From an uncultured Bacilli bacterium (lineage in GTDB: Bacteria; Bacillota_I; Bacilli_A; RF39; UBA660), in NCBI GenBank assembly GCA_910583745.1, contig CAJTZC010000022.1:1-20237 (forward strand): a stretch of DNA of 20,237 nt. Reading direction: 5' to 3'. Positions within the stretch are counted from its first letter, which is position 1. Every line of letters starts with the position of its first letter. Under the pieces are notes generated by a model. The model saw only the letters and a program-made list of their open reading frames with translations, searched no databases and was not told where the DNA came from. Positions 6,636 through 14,208 of the stretch are shown here, piece after piece. Both the position numbers and the translations under genes were made by a program.

Positions 6636-8552
6636 GTGAATTTAAATGAAACAGAGTTGCAGTACGAGAAAGAGCATTTGGCCGAAGTCATTAATACCAT
6701 TCGGAAAATAATAAAAGAGAAAAATGTCGATATCGAAGAGTATAAATCGGATATCGTGAAAAGAAAGAGGTTCTTGTACGAGCATTCCAATGAGTTTTTT
6801 GGAGCCGACTTACATGCACATATGAACGAAGAAGATTTGAATGTCCACATTTTGAATCGAGACATCGTCAAAGTTTATAAGCTCCATAGAAGCGCTGAAA
6901 CGCCTTACTTTAGTCGCATCGACTTCCACACGGATGAAGAGGATTCGACCTTTTATATCGGACTAACTGGCATCGAAGAGGATTATGAACCTATCGTCTA
7001 CGATTGGAGAGCTCCCATGGCTAATCTTTACTACAATTATGGTCTCGGTGTTTCTTCCTTCGAAGGAGGGGAAGGTCGTATCGAAGGTACGACAACTTTG
7101 AAACGTCAGTTTGACATCAAAATGGGCGTCTTAGAAGGTGTGTACGACAATGGAGTCGGAGTCAATGATATGCTCCTTGCCAGCGTGCTAGAGAACAATA
7201 CAAGCGAATACATGCGAAATATCGTGGATACGATTCAAAAAGAACAGAACGACATCATTCGTCACCCTGGCAATAGCACTTTGGTCGTCGAAGGTGTCGC
7301 GGGAAGCGGGAAGACGAGCGTGGCACTGCATCGCATCGCCTATCTTTTGTACAATCAAAAAGACTTGAACGACAAAAACGTATTGATTTTTTCACCAAGT
7401 GACGTATTTTCAAATTATATTTCGAACGTCTTGCCAGAGCTCGGTGAGGAAAATGTCGCGACGACGACTTTTAAAGAATTTGCCGAAAACTATATAAAAG
7501 GCTATCCAATCGAGAGTTTGACAGAGTTTATCGAACGCTTTTACGAGAGCGATGAACATAGAGACTTTGAACAAATTAAATATAAGATGTCGAGAGAATA
7601 CCAAGAACATCTGCAAGCTTGCATCGATAAGTATTTCGATTCCTTAAAGTTTACTAAAAAGATGGGGCTTAAGAAGATGTTCCTCTCGAGCGAAGAGTTG
7701 AATGCTTTGAAGAGTAAGGTTCCCGATAATCTGTCTTTCTACGATAAAATGGTCTATCTGAGCGAGAAAATCTGTGCGAAGTTTCAAATCGACGAAATCA
7801 GTAATTCTCGTAAGATGTATAAAATCATCAGCAAGGTTTTAGAGGTCGAATCTGACCCTATCAAACTGTTCAATAGGTTTACGAATAGAACGGTCGAGGG
7901 AATCGTGCACTATGAAGATGTCTTCGTCATTCTCTATATCTATTTTGAGATACACGGGTATCCACTTTTGAACTATATCAAAGAAGTCGTCATCGACGAG
8001 GCACAAGACTATTCTCTGTGGCAGTTTGAAATGATAAGAAAGATATTCCAAAGTGCGACTTTTACTATCTTGGGAGATAAAAACCAAGCAATCAATCCCT
8101 ATATGCATTATGATTCTTTAGAGGAGATAACGAACGTATTTAAAGATGCGAAATATAAGAGGCTTGGGAAGACCTATCGTTCGAGCAAAGAAATCATCGA
8201 ATATTCGAACTCGATTTTGGGAATTGAACAGGTCGAATCGGTTCGTCCCTCTTATGGCATGGAGGTCCAAGAACTCGAGGGAGTCGATATTTTGCCGACG
8301 ATGAAAAAATGCATTGCCGAGTTCGAAAGTCGAGGGTTTAAACGTATCGCAGTCATTACGAAGACGAGCAAAGAAGCTCATAAAATCGAAGAGACAATCG
8401 AAGCGAATGTCGATGTCATCCCTGTCTATATGGCAAAAGGTCTCGAATATGATGCCGTCATCGTGTCGAAAAAAGATTTTAAAGTAGAAGAGAAAACTCT
8501 CTTGTATGTCGCGGTGACTCGAGCATTGCATGCTTTGACCATTCTGGATTGA
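6636..8552 (+). CDS. helD: HelD-like superfamily 1 helicase (RNA polymerase recycling)
   Basis: A UvrD/Rep-type ATPase of about 638 residues resembling HelD, which binds RNA polymerase and uses ATP to free stalled or post-termination complexes. The N-terminal 50 residues form a charged coiled coil (LQYEKEHLAEVINTIRKII) like the arm HelD inserts into the secondary channel. FYIGLTGIEEDYEPIVYDWR followed by APMANLYY is a HelD signature. Walker A is VVEGVAGSGKTSVALHRIAY (near residue 218), Walker B is VVIDEAQDYS (near 453), GDKNQAINP follows, and VAVTRALHALTIL closes the C-terminal motor domain. Start choice: AGAGGTG at 6625-6631 region is placed correctly for GTG at 6636; the in-frame GTG at 6627 lies inside that binding site and would have none of its own. 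It is somewhat shorter than the Bacillus HelD (about 770 residues). It lies 52 bases after priA on the same strand, probably co-transcribed. Confidence 0.85.
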   Translation: MNLNETELQYEKEHLAEVINTIRKIIKEKNVDIEEYKSDIVKRKRFLYEHSNEFFGADLHAHMNEEDLNVHILNRDIVKVYKLHRSAETPYFSRIDFHTDEEDSTFYIGLTGIEEDYEPIVYDWRAPMANLYYNYGLGVSSFEGGEGRIEGTTTLKRQFDIKMGVLEGVYDNGVGVNDMLLASVLENNTSEYMRNIVDTIQKEQNDIIRHPGNSTLVVEGVAGSGKTSVALHRIAYLLYNQKDLNDKNVLIFSPSDVFSNYISNVLPELGEENVATTTFKEFAENYIKGYPIESLTEFIERFYESDEHRDFEQIKYKMSREYQEHLQACIDKYFDSLKFTKKMGLKKMFLSSEELNALKSKVPDNLSFYDKMVYLSEKICAKFQIDEISNSRKMYKIISKVLEVESDPIKLFNRFTNRTVEGIVHYEDVFVILYIYFEIHGYPLLNYIKEVVIDEAQDYSLWQFEMIRKIFQSATFTILGDKNQAINPYMHYDSLEEITNVFKDAKYKRLGKTYRSSKEIIEYSNSILGIEQVESVRPSYGMEVQELEGVDILPTMKKCIAEFESRGFKRIAVITKTSKEAHKIEETIEANVDVIPVYMAKGLEYDAVIVSKKDFKVEEKTLLYVAVTRALHALTILD

Positions 8553-8605
8553 TGCGAGGAAGCGATAGAAAAAATGGTTTGATAAGATTTTGCTATCTTT
8601 TGTCG

Positions 8606-8632
8606 AAAGGGTACCCGTCGGTGCTCTTTTTT
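8606..8632 (+). terminator. intrinsic terminator after helD
   Basis: GGGTACC (8609-8615), tetraloop CGTC, and GGTGCTC (8620-8626) form a 7-bp stem including two G-U pairs, extendable by three A-U pairs, followed by six Ts (8627-8632). It closes the priA-helD unit. Confidence 0.75.
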
Positions 8633-8659
8633 GTTATCATATCGTCAGGGTGAGTAAAA

Positions 8660-8881
8660 ATGGATATCATATATAAAAAGGGAACTCTGTATGTCTATCT
8701 AGAAGAAGATATGAATACGCGAACATTGAGAAACTTGGAGACGAGAATCGAGAGAATCATGTCTTGCTATGGTATCGAGAACCTCGTCATCGATACACTC
8801 GGGGAGAATAGAGAATATATGGAACTCTTCGAAAGCAGGTTCAACAGAAGGCATAGAACGAAAGTAATTATAAAGCAATAA
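8660..8881 (+). CDS. 73-residue hypothetical protein, faintly STAS-like
   Basis: I do not recognise this family with confidence. The protein is small, charged and without membrane segments. Predicted order by eye: strand (IIYKKGTLYVYLEED), helix (TLRNLETRIERIMSCYG), strand (IENLVIDTL), helix (EYMELFESRFNRRHR), strand (TKVIIKQ). That order, with a first strand reading like GxLxVxLEGxL, recalls a shortened STAS or anti-sigma-antagonist fold, but the phosphorylated Ser and the DSSGLG loop of SpoIIAA are absent, so that role should not be assumed. The start has AGGGTGAG upstream and a normal ATG. It lies between the helD terminator and the hrcA promoter, so it is probably a separate short transcript; no clear promoter was found. 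Confidence 0.65.
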   Translation: MDIIYKKGTLYVYLEEDMNTRTLRNLETRIERIMSCYGIENLVIDTLGENREYMELFESRFNRRHRTKVIIKQ

Positions 8882-8898
8882 AAATTTTTTTGTAAATT

Positions 8899-8925
8899 TT
8901 AGCATTTTTGGTTGACAAGTGCTAA
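8899..8925. promoter_or_regulatory. first (degenerate) CIRCE-like operator
   Basis: TTAGCATTT (8899-8907), 9 bases, AAGTGCTAA (8917-8925). The outer six bases of each arm and the 9-base centre match the CIRCE layout (TTAGCACTC-N9-GAGTGCTAA). Inner positions diverge but remain self-complementary apart from one T/G pair. It overlaps the -35 box, so HrcA binding here would block RNA polymerase. The match was read by eye. Confidence 0.6.
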
Positions 8926-8940
8926 GTCTCGTCATATAAT
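8912..8940 (+). promoter_or_regulatory. consensus sigma-A promoter of the hrcA operon
   Basis: TTGACA (8912-8917), a 17-base spacer and TATAAT (8935-8940): perfect consensus boxes. It is flanked and overlapped by two CIRCE-type dyads, as expected for a strong heat-shock promoter held down by a repressor. Confidence 0.92.
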
Positions 8941-8944
8941 TGTT

Positions 8945-8971
8945 TTAGCACGTGTGATTATAGAGTGCTAA
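8945..8971. promoter_or_regulatory. CIRCE operator (HrcA binding site)
   Basis: TTAGCACGT (8945-8953), 9 bases, GAGTGCTAA (8963-8971). The right arm is a perfect CIRCE half-site and the left arm differs at two positions. It covers the expected start of transcription and the 5' leader of hrcA, ending 14 bases before the ATG. In other Firmicutes HrcA bound here represses transcription until heat shock titrates its folding helper GroEL. Confidence 0.92.
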
Positions 8972-8985
8972 AAAGAGGTCCTATT

Positions 8986-9975
8986 ATGAACGAAAGGCAG
9001 AAGGTTTTACTTAAAGAGATAGTGGAATCCTATATTCAAGACGCACGACCGGTCGGGTCGAAGGCTTTGGTCGATAAACTGAAGTGTTCGAGTGCGACGA
9101 TTCGAAACGAAATGAGTGCTTTGGAGGATTTGGGATTTTTAGAAAAAACACACACTTCGAGTGGGCGAGTTCCATCGAAAGAAGGGTACAAGTATTATGT
9201 AGACAATATCATGCAGCCGAGAGAACTCAATGGCGAAGAGATGCTGAAACTACAGACGATTTTTTCAAACAACGAACTCGTCTTGTCCGACGCGATAAAA
9301 GAGTGTCTCGAAATCATCAGCGAGATTACCAATTATACGAGTGTCGTCTTGGGAAAAGAGTCAGAACATAATACGTTGAAACAGCTTCAAATCATACCCA
9401 TCGATGAACGTAAAGTGGTCGCTTTAGTCGTCGCTTCGAATGGTCATGTCGAAAATAAGCAGGTGTTCATTCCTGAAGATGTCGATGCGAGAGAAATCGT
9501 CAAAACTTCAGAAATCATCAATAAACATCTCGTGGGTACGCCTATCAGTGAAGTGCCTTCGAAGTTGGAGTTCGAGATTAAACCTCGTCTTTCCTCTATA
9601 ATCAAGGAATATGAAAGTGTGTACAATATGTTCCAAAGCGTCTTCAACGACTTTGCAGAAAAAAATAGCGATGTCTTCTTCGGAGGAAGGACGAATATCT
9701 TGAAGCAACCTGAGTTCGATGAAATCGATAAGGTCAAGAACATCATGGAAAAGTTGGAAGACTACGAACTCGTCAAGAGAATCGAGTCGAACGAAGATGG
9801 TGTGAACATATATATCGGTGACGAGAACGAGTTCGACAAAGATGTGACGGTTGTAAAGACGAGTTACAAGGCGAATGGAGAAGAAGGTACGATTGCCATC
9901 ATAGGACCGACGAGAATGGAATATGACAAGGTCGTCACTCTCTTGAATTTCTTGAAGAGCCAGATAGAAAGGTGA
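8986..9975 (+). CDS. hrcA: heat-inducible transcription repressor HrcA
   Basis: A 329-residue repressor of class I heat-shock genes. The N-terminal winged helix (residues 1-60) has the typical QKVLLKEIVESYIQDARPVG opening and CSSATIRNEMSALEDLGFLE, followed by the family signature SSGRVPSKEGYKYYVD. The middle GAF-like part includes TSVVLG, LQIIPIDERKVVALVVASNG and a TEII-type segment; the end (GTIAIIGPTRMEYDKVVTLLNFL) is also characteristic. Start choice: ATG 8986 with AGAGGT at 8974-8979. The in-frame GTG at 8965 lies inside the CIRCE element and lacks a ribosome binding site. It is the first gene of the operon and autoregulated through the two upstream dyads. grpE follows after 6 bases, with its ribosome binding site overlapping the hrcA stop codon. 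Confidence 0.96.
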   Translation: MNERQKVLLKEIVESYIQDARPVGSKALVDKLKCSSATIRNEMSALEDLGFLEKTHTSSGRVPSKEGYKYYVDNIMQPRELNGEEMLKLQTIFSNNELVLSDAIKECLEIISEITNYTSVVLGKESEHNTLKQLQIIPIDERKVVALVVASNGHVENKQVFIPEDVDAREIVKTSEIINKHLVGTPISEVPSKLEFEIKPRLSSIIKEYESVYNMFQSVFNDFAEKNSDVFFGGRTNILKQPEFDEIDKVKNIMEKLEDYELVKRIESNEDGVNIYIGDENEFDKDVTVVKTSYKANGEEGTIAIIGPTRMEYDKVVTLLNFLKSQIER

Positions 9976-9981
9976 TAAAAG

Positions 9982-10506
9982 ATGGAAGAAGAAAACAAGG
10001 TGCAAGAAGAAAAAACTGCTCCTTCGAAAAAAAACAAAAAATACGAAAAGAATTCGCAGATGGTCGAGCTAGAAGCTCAAGTTGCCGAGCTCACAGATAA
10101 GTGTGCTAGAGCCCAAGCGGAAGTCATAAATTTTAAAAGAAGAAAAGACGACGAGACGGCTTTACGGCTGAAATACTGCAACGAGGAACTGTTGTTGAAG
10201 TTCGTAGGCGTATGTGACAATTTTGAACGCGCTATTAAGATGGACGACCAAAATTTGGAAGACGAAGTCAGTAAATTCTTGAGTGGATTTAAAATGATGT
10301 ATACGAATATGGTCGACATTCTACGTTCTTATGAGGTCGTCGAAATCGACTGCTTGGATAAACCGTTCGATTCCAACTATATGGAGGCTATCTTAGTCGA
10401 ACATTACGATGGAAAGGAACCGCATACGGTCGTAGAGGTTCTACAGAAAGGTTACATGTATAAAGATAAATTGTTGAGACCTGCGATGGTCAAAATTAAC
10501 GATTAA
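9982..10506 (+). CDS. grpE: GrpE, nucleotide exchange factor of DnaK
   Basis: A 174-residue co-chaperone that releases ADP from DnaK. After a charged, disordered start (EEENKVQEEKTAPSKKNKK) comes the long dimerisation helix with heptad pattern (VELEAQVAELTDKCARAQAE), then VINFKRRKDDE, the four-helix region (LLLKFVGVCDNFERAI), and the C-terminal beta domain (DSNYMEAILVEH, VVEVLQKGYMYKDKLLRPAM), which ends in the family signature. Length is normal. GAAAGGTGA spanning the hrcA stop provides the ribosome binding site, implying translational coupling with hrcA. dnaK follows 19 bases after the stop codon. Confidence 0.95.
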   Translation: MEEENKVQEEKTAPSKKNKKYEKNSQMVELEAQVAELTDKCARAQAEVINFKRRKDDETALRLKYCNEELLLKFVGVCDNFERAIKMDDQNLEDEVSKFLSGFKMMYTNMVDILRSYEVVEIDCLDKPFDSNYMEAILVEHYDGKEPHTVVEVLQKGYMYKDKLLRPAMVKIND

Positions 10507-10525
10507 AAAAGGAAAGGTGAAAATT

Positions 10526-12352
10526 ATGAGTAAAATAATAGGAATAGATTTGGGTACGACAAATTCATGCGTATCTGTTTTAGAGGGAGGAGAACCTCAC
10601 GTCATCGTCAATCCAGAGGGAGCAAGAACGACTCCATCTGTCGTACTTATCAAGAATGGAGAGGAAACTGTCGGAGAAGTTGCAAAACGTGGCGCTATCT
10701 CGAATCCGAACAATACCATCTACTCTATTAAAAGAAAGATGGGAACGAAAGAAAAAGTCGAAGTCGACGGCAAGAGCTATACTCCGGAGGAAATCAGTGC
10801 GAAAATTTTGATGAAATTAAAGAGCGATGCGGAGAGTTATTTGGGCGAGAAAGTGACGAAAGCCGTCATCACGGTTCCAGCGTACTTCAACGACGCACAG
10901 AGACAAGCTACTAAAAACGCCGGTAAAATTGCAGGCCTAGAAGTAGAACGTATCATAAACGAGCCTACAGCAGCTGCTTTGGCTTATGGTATCGACAAGC
11001 AAGACAAGACACAGACGATACTCGTCTACGACTTAGGTGGAGGTACATTCGACGTATCTATCCTCGAGTTGGGCGATGGCGTATTCGAGGTCAAATCTAC
11101 AAGTGGTAACAACAACTTAGGTGGAGACGATTTCGACGATGCAATCATCCATCATCTCTCAGATACTTTCAAGAAAGAAAATGGGGTCGACTTATCGAAG
11201 GATAAGATGGCAATGCAGAGACTTAAGGATGCAGCAGAGAAGGCAAAAAAAGATTTGTCTGGTATGACGACGGCGCACATCAGCTTGCCGTTCATATCTC
11301 AAGGTTCTGACGGCCCATTGCATTTGGAACTCGATTTGACGAGAGCAAAATTCGAAGATTTATGTCACGACTTGTTCGAGTCTACACGTGAACCTGTTAA
11401 AAAGGCTTTAAAAGATGCGAAGTTGTCTTCTAGCGATATCGACCAAGTCGTCTTAGTCGGAGGTTCAACTCGTATCCCTTACATTCAGGAGTTGGTAAAG
11501 GATGAACTCGGCAAAGAACCGAATAAAAGCGTCAATCCAGACGAAGTCGTCGCGATGGGTGCTGCTATCCAGGGCGGAGTGTTGACTGGGGAAGTCGACG
11601 ATTTGGTCCTATTGGACGTCACGCCGCTTTCATTAGGTATCGAAACGATGGGAAATGTCATGACTGTTTTGATTCCTAGAAATACGACGATTCCTGCGAG
11701 CAAATCGCAAGTGTTCTCTACTGCAGTCGATAACCAACCAGCGGTCGACATCCACGTTTTACAGGGCGAAAGACCGATGGCAAGCGACAATAAGACTTTG
11801 GGTAACTTTCAATTGGGCAACATCCTGCCTGCAAGAAGAGGTGTCCCACAGATAGAGGTCACCTTCGATATCGATGCAAACGGTATCGTAAACGTCAAAG
11901 CGAAAGATTTAGGTACGAACAAAGAGCAATCGATTACGATTACTTCGAATACGACTTTGACTGATGAAGAAGTCGAAAAGATGATGAAAGAAGCAGAAGC
12001 AAACAAAAAAGAAGATGAAAAACGCAAGGAAGAAGCGGAAATTAAAAACGACGCGGACCAAATGGTTTTCCAAGCGGAAAGGTCTATCGACGATTTAAAA
12101 GATAAGATATCTGATTCTGAAAAGAGCGAATTAGAGGATTTGATTCAAAATACGAAAGGCGCGATGGAGAAGAACAATATCGACGATATCAAATCGAGCA
12201 AAGATAAGTTGCAAGAAAAGTTAATCGCTATCTCTTCTAGAGTTTACGAAGAAGCTTCTAAAAATGCACAAAGTGCACAAGAACAGGGTGCAGAGGGAAG
12301 CGATGAATCACATGACGACAATGTCAAAGAAGCAAATTACGAAGAAAAGTAA
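10526..12352 (+). CDS. dnaK: chaperone protein DnaK (Hsp70)
   Basis: A 608-residue ATP-dependent chaperone. The nucleotide-binding domain shows IGIDLGTTNSC (phosphate 1), INEPTAAALAYG, DLGGGTFDVSILE (phosphate 2) and VVLVGGSTRIPYIQ. The YSIKRKMGT segment runs on without the roughly 24-residue insertion seen in proteobacterial DnaK, as expected in Firmicutes. The linker is VDDLVLLDVTPLSLGIE; the substrate domain has NTTIPASKSQVFSTA and DIHVLQGER. The tail is acidic, ending in NYEEK. Start choice: ATG 10526 gives the standard MSKIIGIDLGTT opening with GGAAAGGTGA at 10511-10520; the in-frame GTG at 10517 lies within that binding site. It is the third gene of the HrcA operon and works with GrpE and with DnaJ encoded two genes later. 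Confidence 0.98.
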   Translation: MSKIIGIDLGTTNSCVSVLEGGEPHVIVNPEGARTTPSVVLIKNGEETVGEVAKRGAISNPNNTIYSIKRKMGTKEKVEVDGKSYTPEEISAKILMKLKSDAESYLGEKVTKAVITVPAYFNDAQRQATKNAGKIAGLEVERIINEPTAAALAYGIDKQDKTQTILVYDLGGGTFDVSILELGDGVFEVKSTSGNNNLGGDDFDDAIIHHLSDTFKKENGVDLSKDKMAMQRLKDAAEKAKKDLSGMTTAHISLPFISQGSDGPLHLELDLTRAKFEDLCHDLFESTREPVKKALKDAKLSSSDIDQVVLVGGSTRIPYIQELVKDELGKEPNKSVNPDEVVAMGAAIQGGVLTGEVDDLVLLDVTPLSLGIETMGNVMTVLIPRNTTIPASKSQVFSTAVDNQPAVDIHVLQGERPMASDNKTLGNFQLGNILPARRGVPQIEVTFDIDANGIVNVKAKDLGTNKEQSITITSNTTLTDEEVEKMMKEAEANKKEDEKRKEEAEIKNDADQMVFQAERSIDDLKDKISDSEKSELEDLIQNTKGAMEKNNIDDIKSSKDKLQEKLIAISSRVYEEASKNAQSAQEQGAEGSDESHDDNVKEANYEEK

Positions 12353-12356
12353 TAGG

Positions 12357-12384
12357 AGAAAGTTCTAGGAAACTAGAACTTTCT
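12357..12384 (+). other. strong 12-bp hairpin with GAAA tetraloop between dnaK and pepF
   Basis: AGAAAGTTCTAG (12357-12368), loop GAAA (12369-12372), CTAGAACTTTCT (12373-12384): a perfect 12-bp stem capped by a GNRA tetraloop, 4 bases after the dnaK stop. No T-run follows, so it is not a standard intrinsic terminator. It ends 8 bases before the GAAAGGAAG ribosome binding site of pepF (12393-12401). Possible roles are stabilising the 3' end of a processed hrcA-grpE-dnaK message, partial attenuation, or a cleavage site. The structure is seen directly; the role is inferred. Confidence 0.75.
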
Positions 12385-12408
12385 ATCAGGTTGAAAGGAA
12401 GAAATGCA

Positions 12409-14205
12409 ATGGCAAAAACGAGAGAGAGTTACGAAGAAAGACTGAAATGGAATGTAAAGGACATCTACCAAAGCGAGGAAGATTTCGAGAGGGATTTTAC
12501 CTTTTATAAAAAAAGACTCGAGGAATACGAAAAATATAGAGGGCACATCTTAGACTCGGCAAAAAGTTTATATGCGTTCTTGGTGTTCGATACGGAAAAT
12601 GAAAAAATCATGGACCAATTGTATGTCTATGCCCATCTGCAAAGCGACCAAGATACAAGAAATACGAAGTTTCAAGAACTAGAGAAGCGAGTTTATCATC
12701 TCTATCGCAAAGGAGCAGAGATGACTTCATTCGTCGTACCTGAACTCGTCGGTGCCGATTACGAAACAATCGAAAACTATATTTCAGAAGAGCCCGGTTT
12801 GGAAGCGTATAGAAGAGTTCTCAAGGATTTGTTCAAATTCAAAAGTCACACCCTCAGCGAGAAAGAAGAAAGAATACTATCAAGTATTTCGAGCGCATTC
12901 GATACTTCCGACGACGTGTTTTCGCTTCTCACCGATGCCGACATGAAATTTCCAAAGGTCGAAGATGAAGAGGGACAGGTCATCGAACTGAGCGAAAAAA
13001 ACTATTCTAAATTGGTTCGAAACAAGGATAGAAAAGTAAGAAAACAGGCTTTTCACAGCCTCTTAGAGACATATGGTCAGTTTAAAAATACTTATGCTGC
13101 TTTGCTAGCGAATAAAGTTTCGAACGACAACAAGATTGCTCGTCTCCGAAACTATGGAAGTGCTCTCGAGGCTTCTCTGTACGGCGACGACATACCTGTC
13201 GATGTCTATCACAATCTCATCGATACGGTGAAAAGACACGTCGAACCTCTTTCGAAGTTTTGGAAGAGCAAGGCTCGGGCGATGGGCATCGATGTGTTTC
13301 ACATCTACGATACATTGGCTCCGTCTGGAAATTCTTTAAAGAGGGAATATACTGAAGACGAAGCAAAAGAGCTCATATTGAAAGCACTGCGTCCTCTCGG
13401 AGAAGACTATATTCGCGATTTGACGAAAGCATTCGATGAACGTTGGATCGATTTTTGTCCGAATGATGGCAAGCGAAATGGTGGGTACTGTACGGCAGTG
13501 TATACTGTTCACCCTTACATTCTCCTGAATTTCGATGGGACTTTGAACAGTGTTTCGACTCTTGCTCATGAACTGGGCCATGCGATGCATTACTATTATG
13601 CCATTGCAAATCAGACTTTTCAGGATTATAATTATACTATCTTCGTCGCAGAAGTGGCGAGTCAAGTCAATCAAATTCTTTTGAGTAAATATCTCATCGA
13701 TACGACGGATGACATCGAGGAGAAAAGGCATCTCATCGATGAATTGATTCAAGACTTTAAAGGGTCGGTTTATCGACAAACTATGTTTGCAGATTTTGAA
13801 TTGGAACTGCACGAGAGAGAGTCGAAAGGCGAAATTTTGACACAGGAAGCGATGTGTAAATTGTATTATGCACTGAACGACGTGTACTACGGGGAAAACA
13901 TCGCCTTGGACGAAGAGATAAAGTATGAATGGGAAAGAATTCCGCATTTCTATACGAGTTTCTATGTATACCAGTATGCGACGAGCTATATCGCTTCTAT
14001 CAAAATCGCAAACGATATACTTAATAAAAAAGAAAGAGCGATAGAGAACTATTTGGAGTTTTTAAAACTCGGTTGTACGAAAACTCCTATCGATTCTTTG
14101 AAAATCGCGGGAGTCGACATGAGCAAACGGGAGACTTTGGAAGAAGTTTTTGTCTACTTTGAAGGTCTTGTCGACGAATTTGATAAATTATATGAAGAGG
14201 TGTAA
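12409..14205 (+). CDS. pepF: oligoendopeptidase F (M3 family zinc metallopeptidase)
   Basis: A 598-residue cytosolic zinc peptidase that cleaves short to medium peptides. The zinc motif is HELGH (387-391) in STLAHELGHAMHYYYA; the third ligand is Glu415 in FVAEVASQVNQILLSKYL, with the usual spacing. NGGYCTAVYTVHPYILLNFD just before it and YTSFYVYQYATSYIASIKIA near the end are PepF signatures. The N-terminal half is helical, with LKWNVKDIYQSEEDFERDF. No signal peptide is present. Start choice: ATG 12409 with GAAAGGAAG at 12393-12401; an in-frame TTG at 12391 overlaps that site. Its place between dnaK and dnaJ, with dnaJ starting 3 bases after the stop, is unusual. It suggests heat-shock co-expression and perhaps clearing of peptides left by proteolysis (inference). 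Confidence 0.94.
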   Translation: MAKTRESYEERLKWNVKDIYQSEEDFERDFTFYKKRLEEYEKYRGHILDSAKSLYAFLVFDTENEKIMDQLYVYAHLQSDQDTRNTKFQELEKRVYHLYRKGAEMTSFVVPELVGADYETIENYISEEPGLEAYRRVLKDLFKFKSHTLSEKEERILSSISSAFDTSDDVFSLLTDADMKFPKVEDEEGQVIELSEKNYSKLVRNKDRKVRKQAFHSLLETYGQFKNTYAALLANKVSNDNKIARLRNYGSALEASLYGDDIPVDVYHNLIDTVKRHVEPLSKFWKSKARAMGIDVFHIYDTLAPSGNSLKREYTEDEAKELILKALRPLGEDYIRDLTKAFDERWIDFCPNDGKRNGGYCTAVYTVHPYILLNFDGTLNSVSTLAHELGHAMHYYYAIANQTFQDYNYTIFVAEVASQVNQILLSKYLIDTTDDIEEKRHLIDELIQDFKGSVYRQTMFADFELELHERESKGEILTQEAMCKLYYALNDVYYGENIALDEEIKYEWERIPHFYTSFYVYQYATSYIASIKIANDILNKKERAIENYLEFLKLGCTKTPIDSLKIAGVDMSKRETLEEVFVYFEGLVDEFDKLYEEV

Positions 14206-14208
14206 TCA

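Noticed and set aside
8118..8531. 137-codon minus-strand open frame inside the helD gene
   Set aside because: It is fully contained in a gene with clear helicase motifs, lacks a ribosome binding site, and reflects the GTC/ATC/TCG-rich codon use, which leaves complementary frames open.
9508..10005. 165-codon minus-strand frame across hrcA and grpE
   Set aside because: It spans the junction of two well-supported genes on the other strand and has no recognisable protein character.
13336..13947. 203-codon minus-strand open frame inside pepF
   Set aside because: It is antisense to the zinc-motif region of a conserved enzyme, with no initiation signals or family features.
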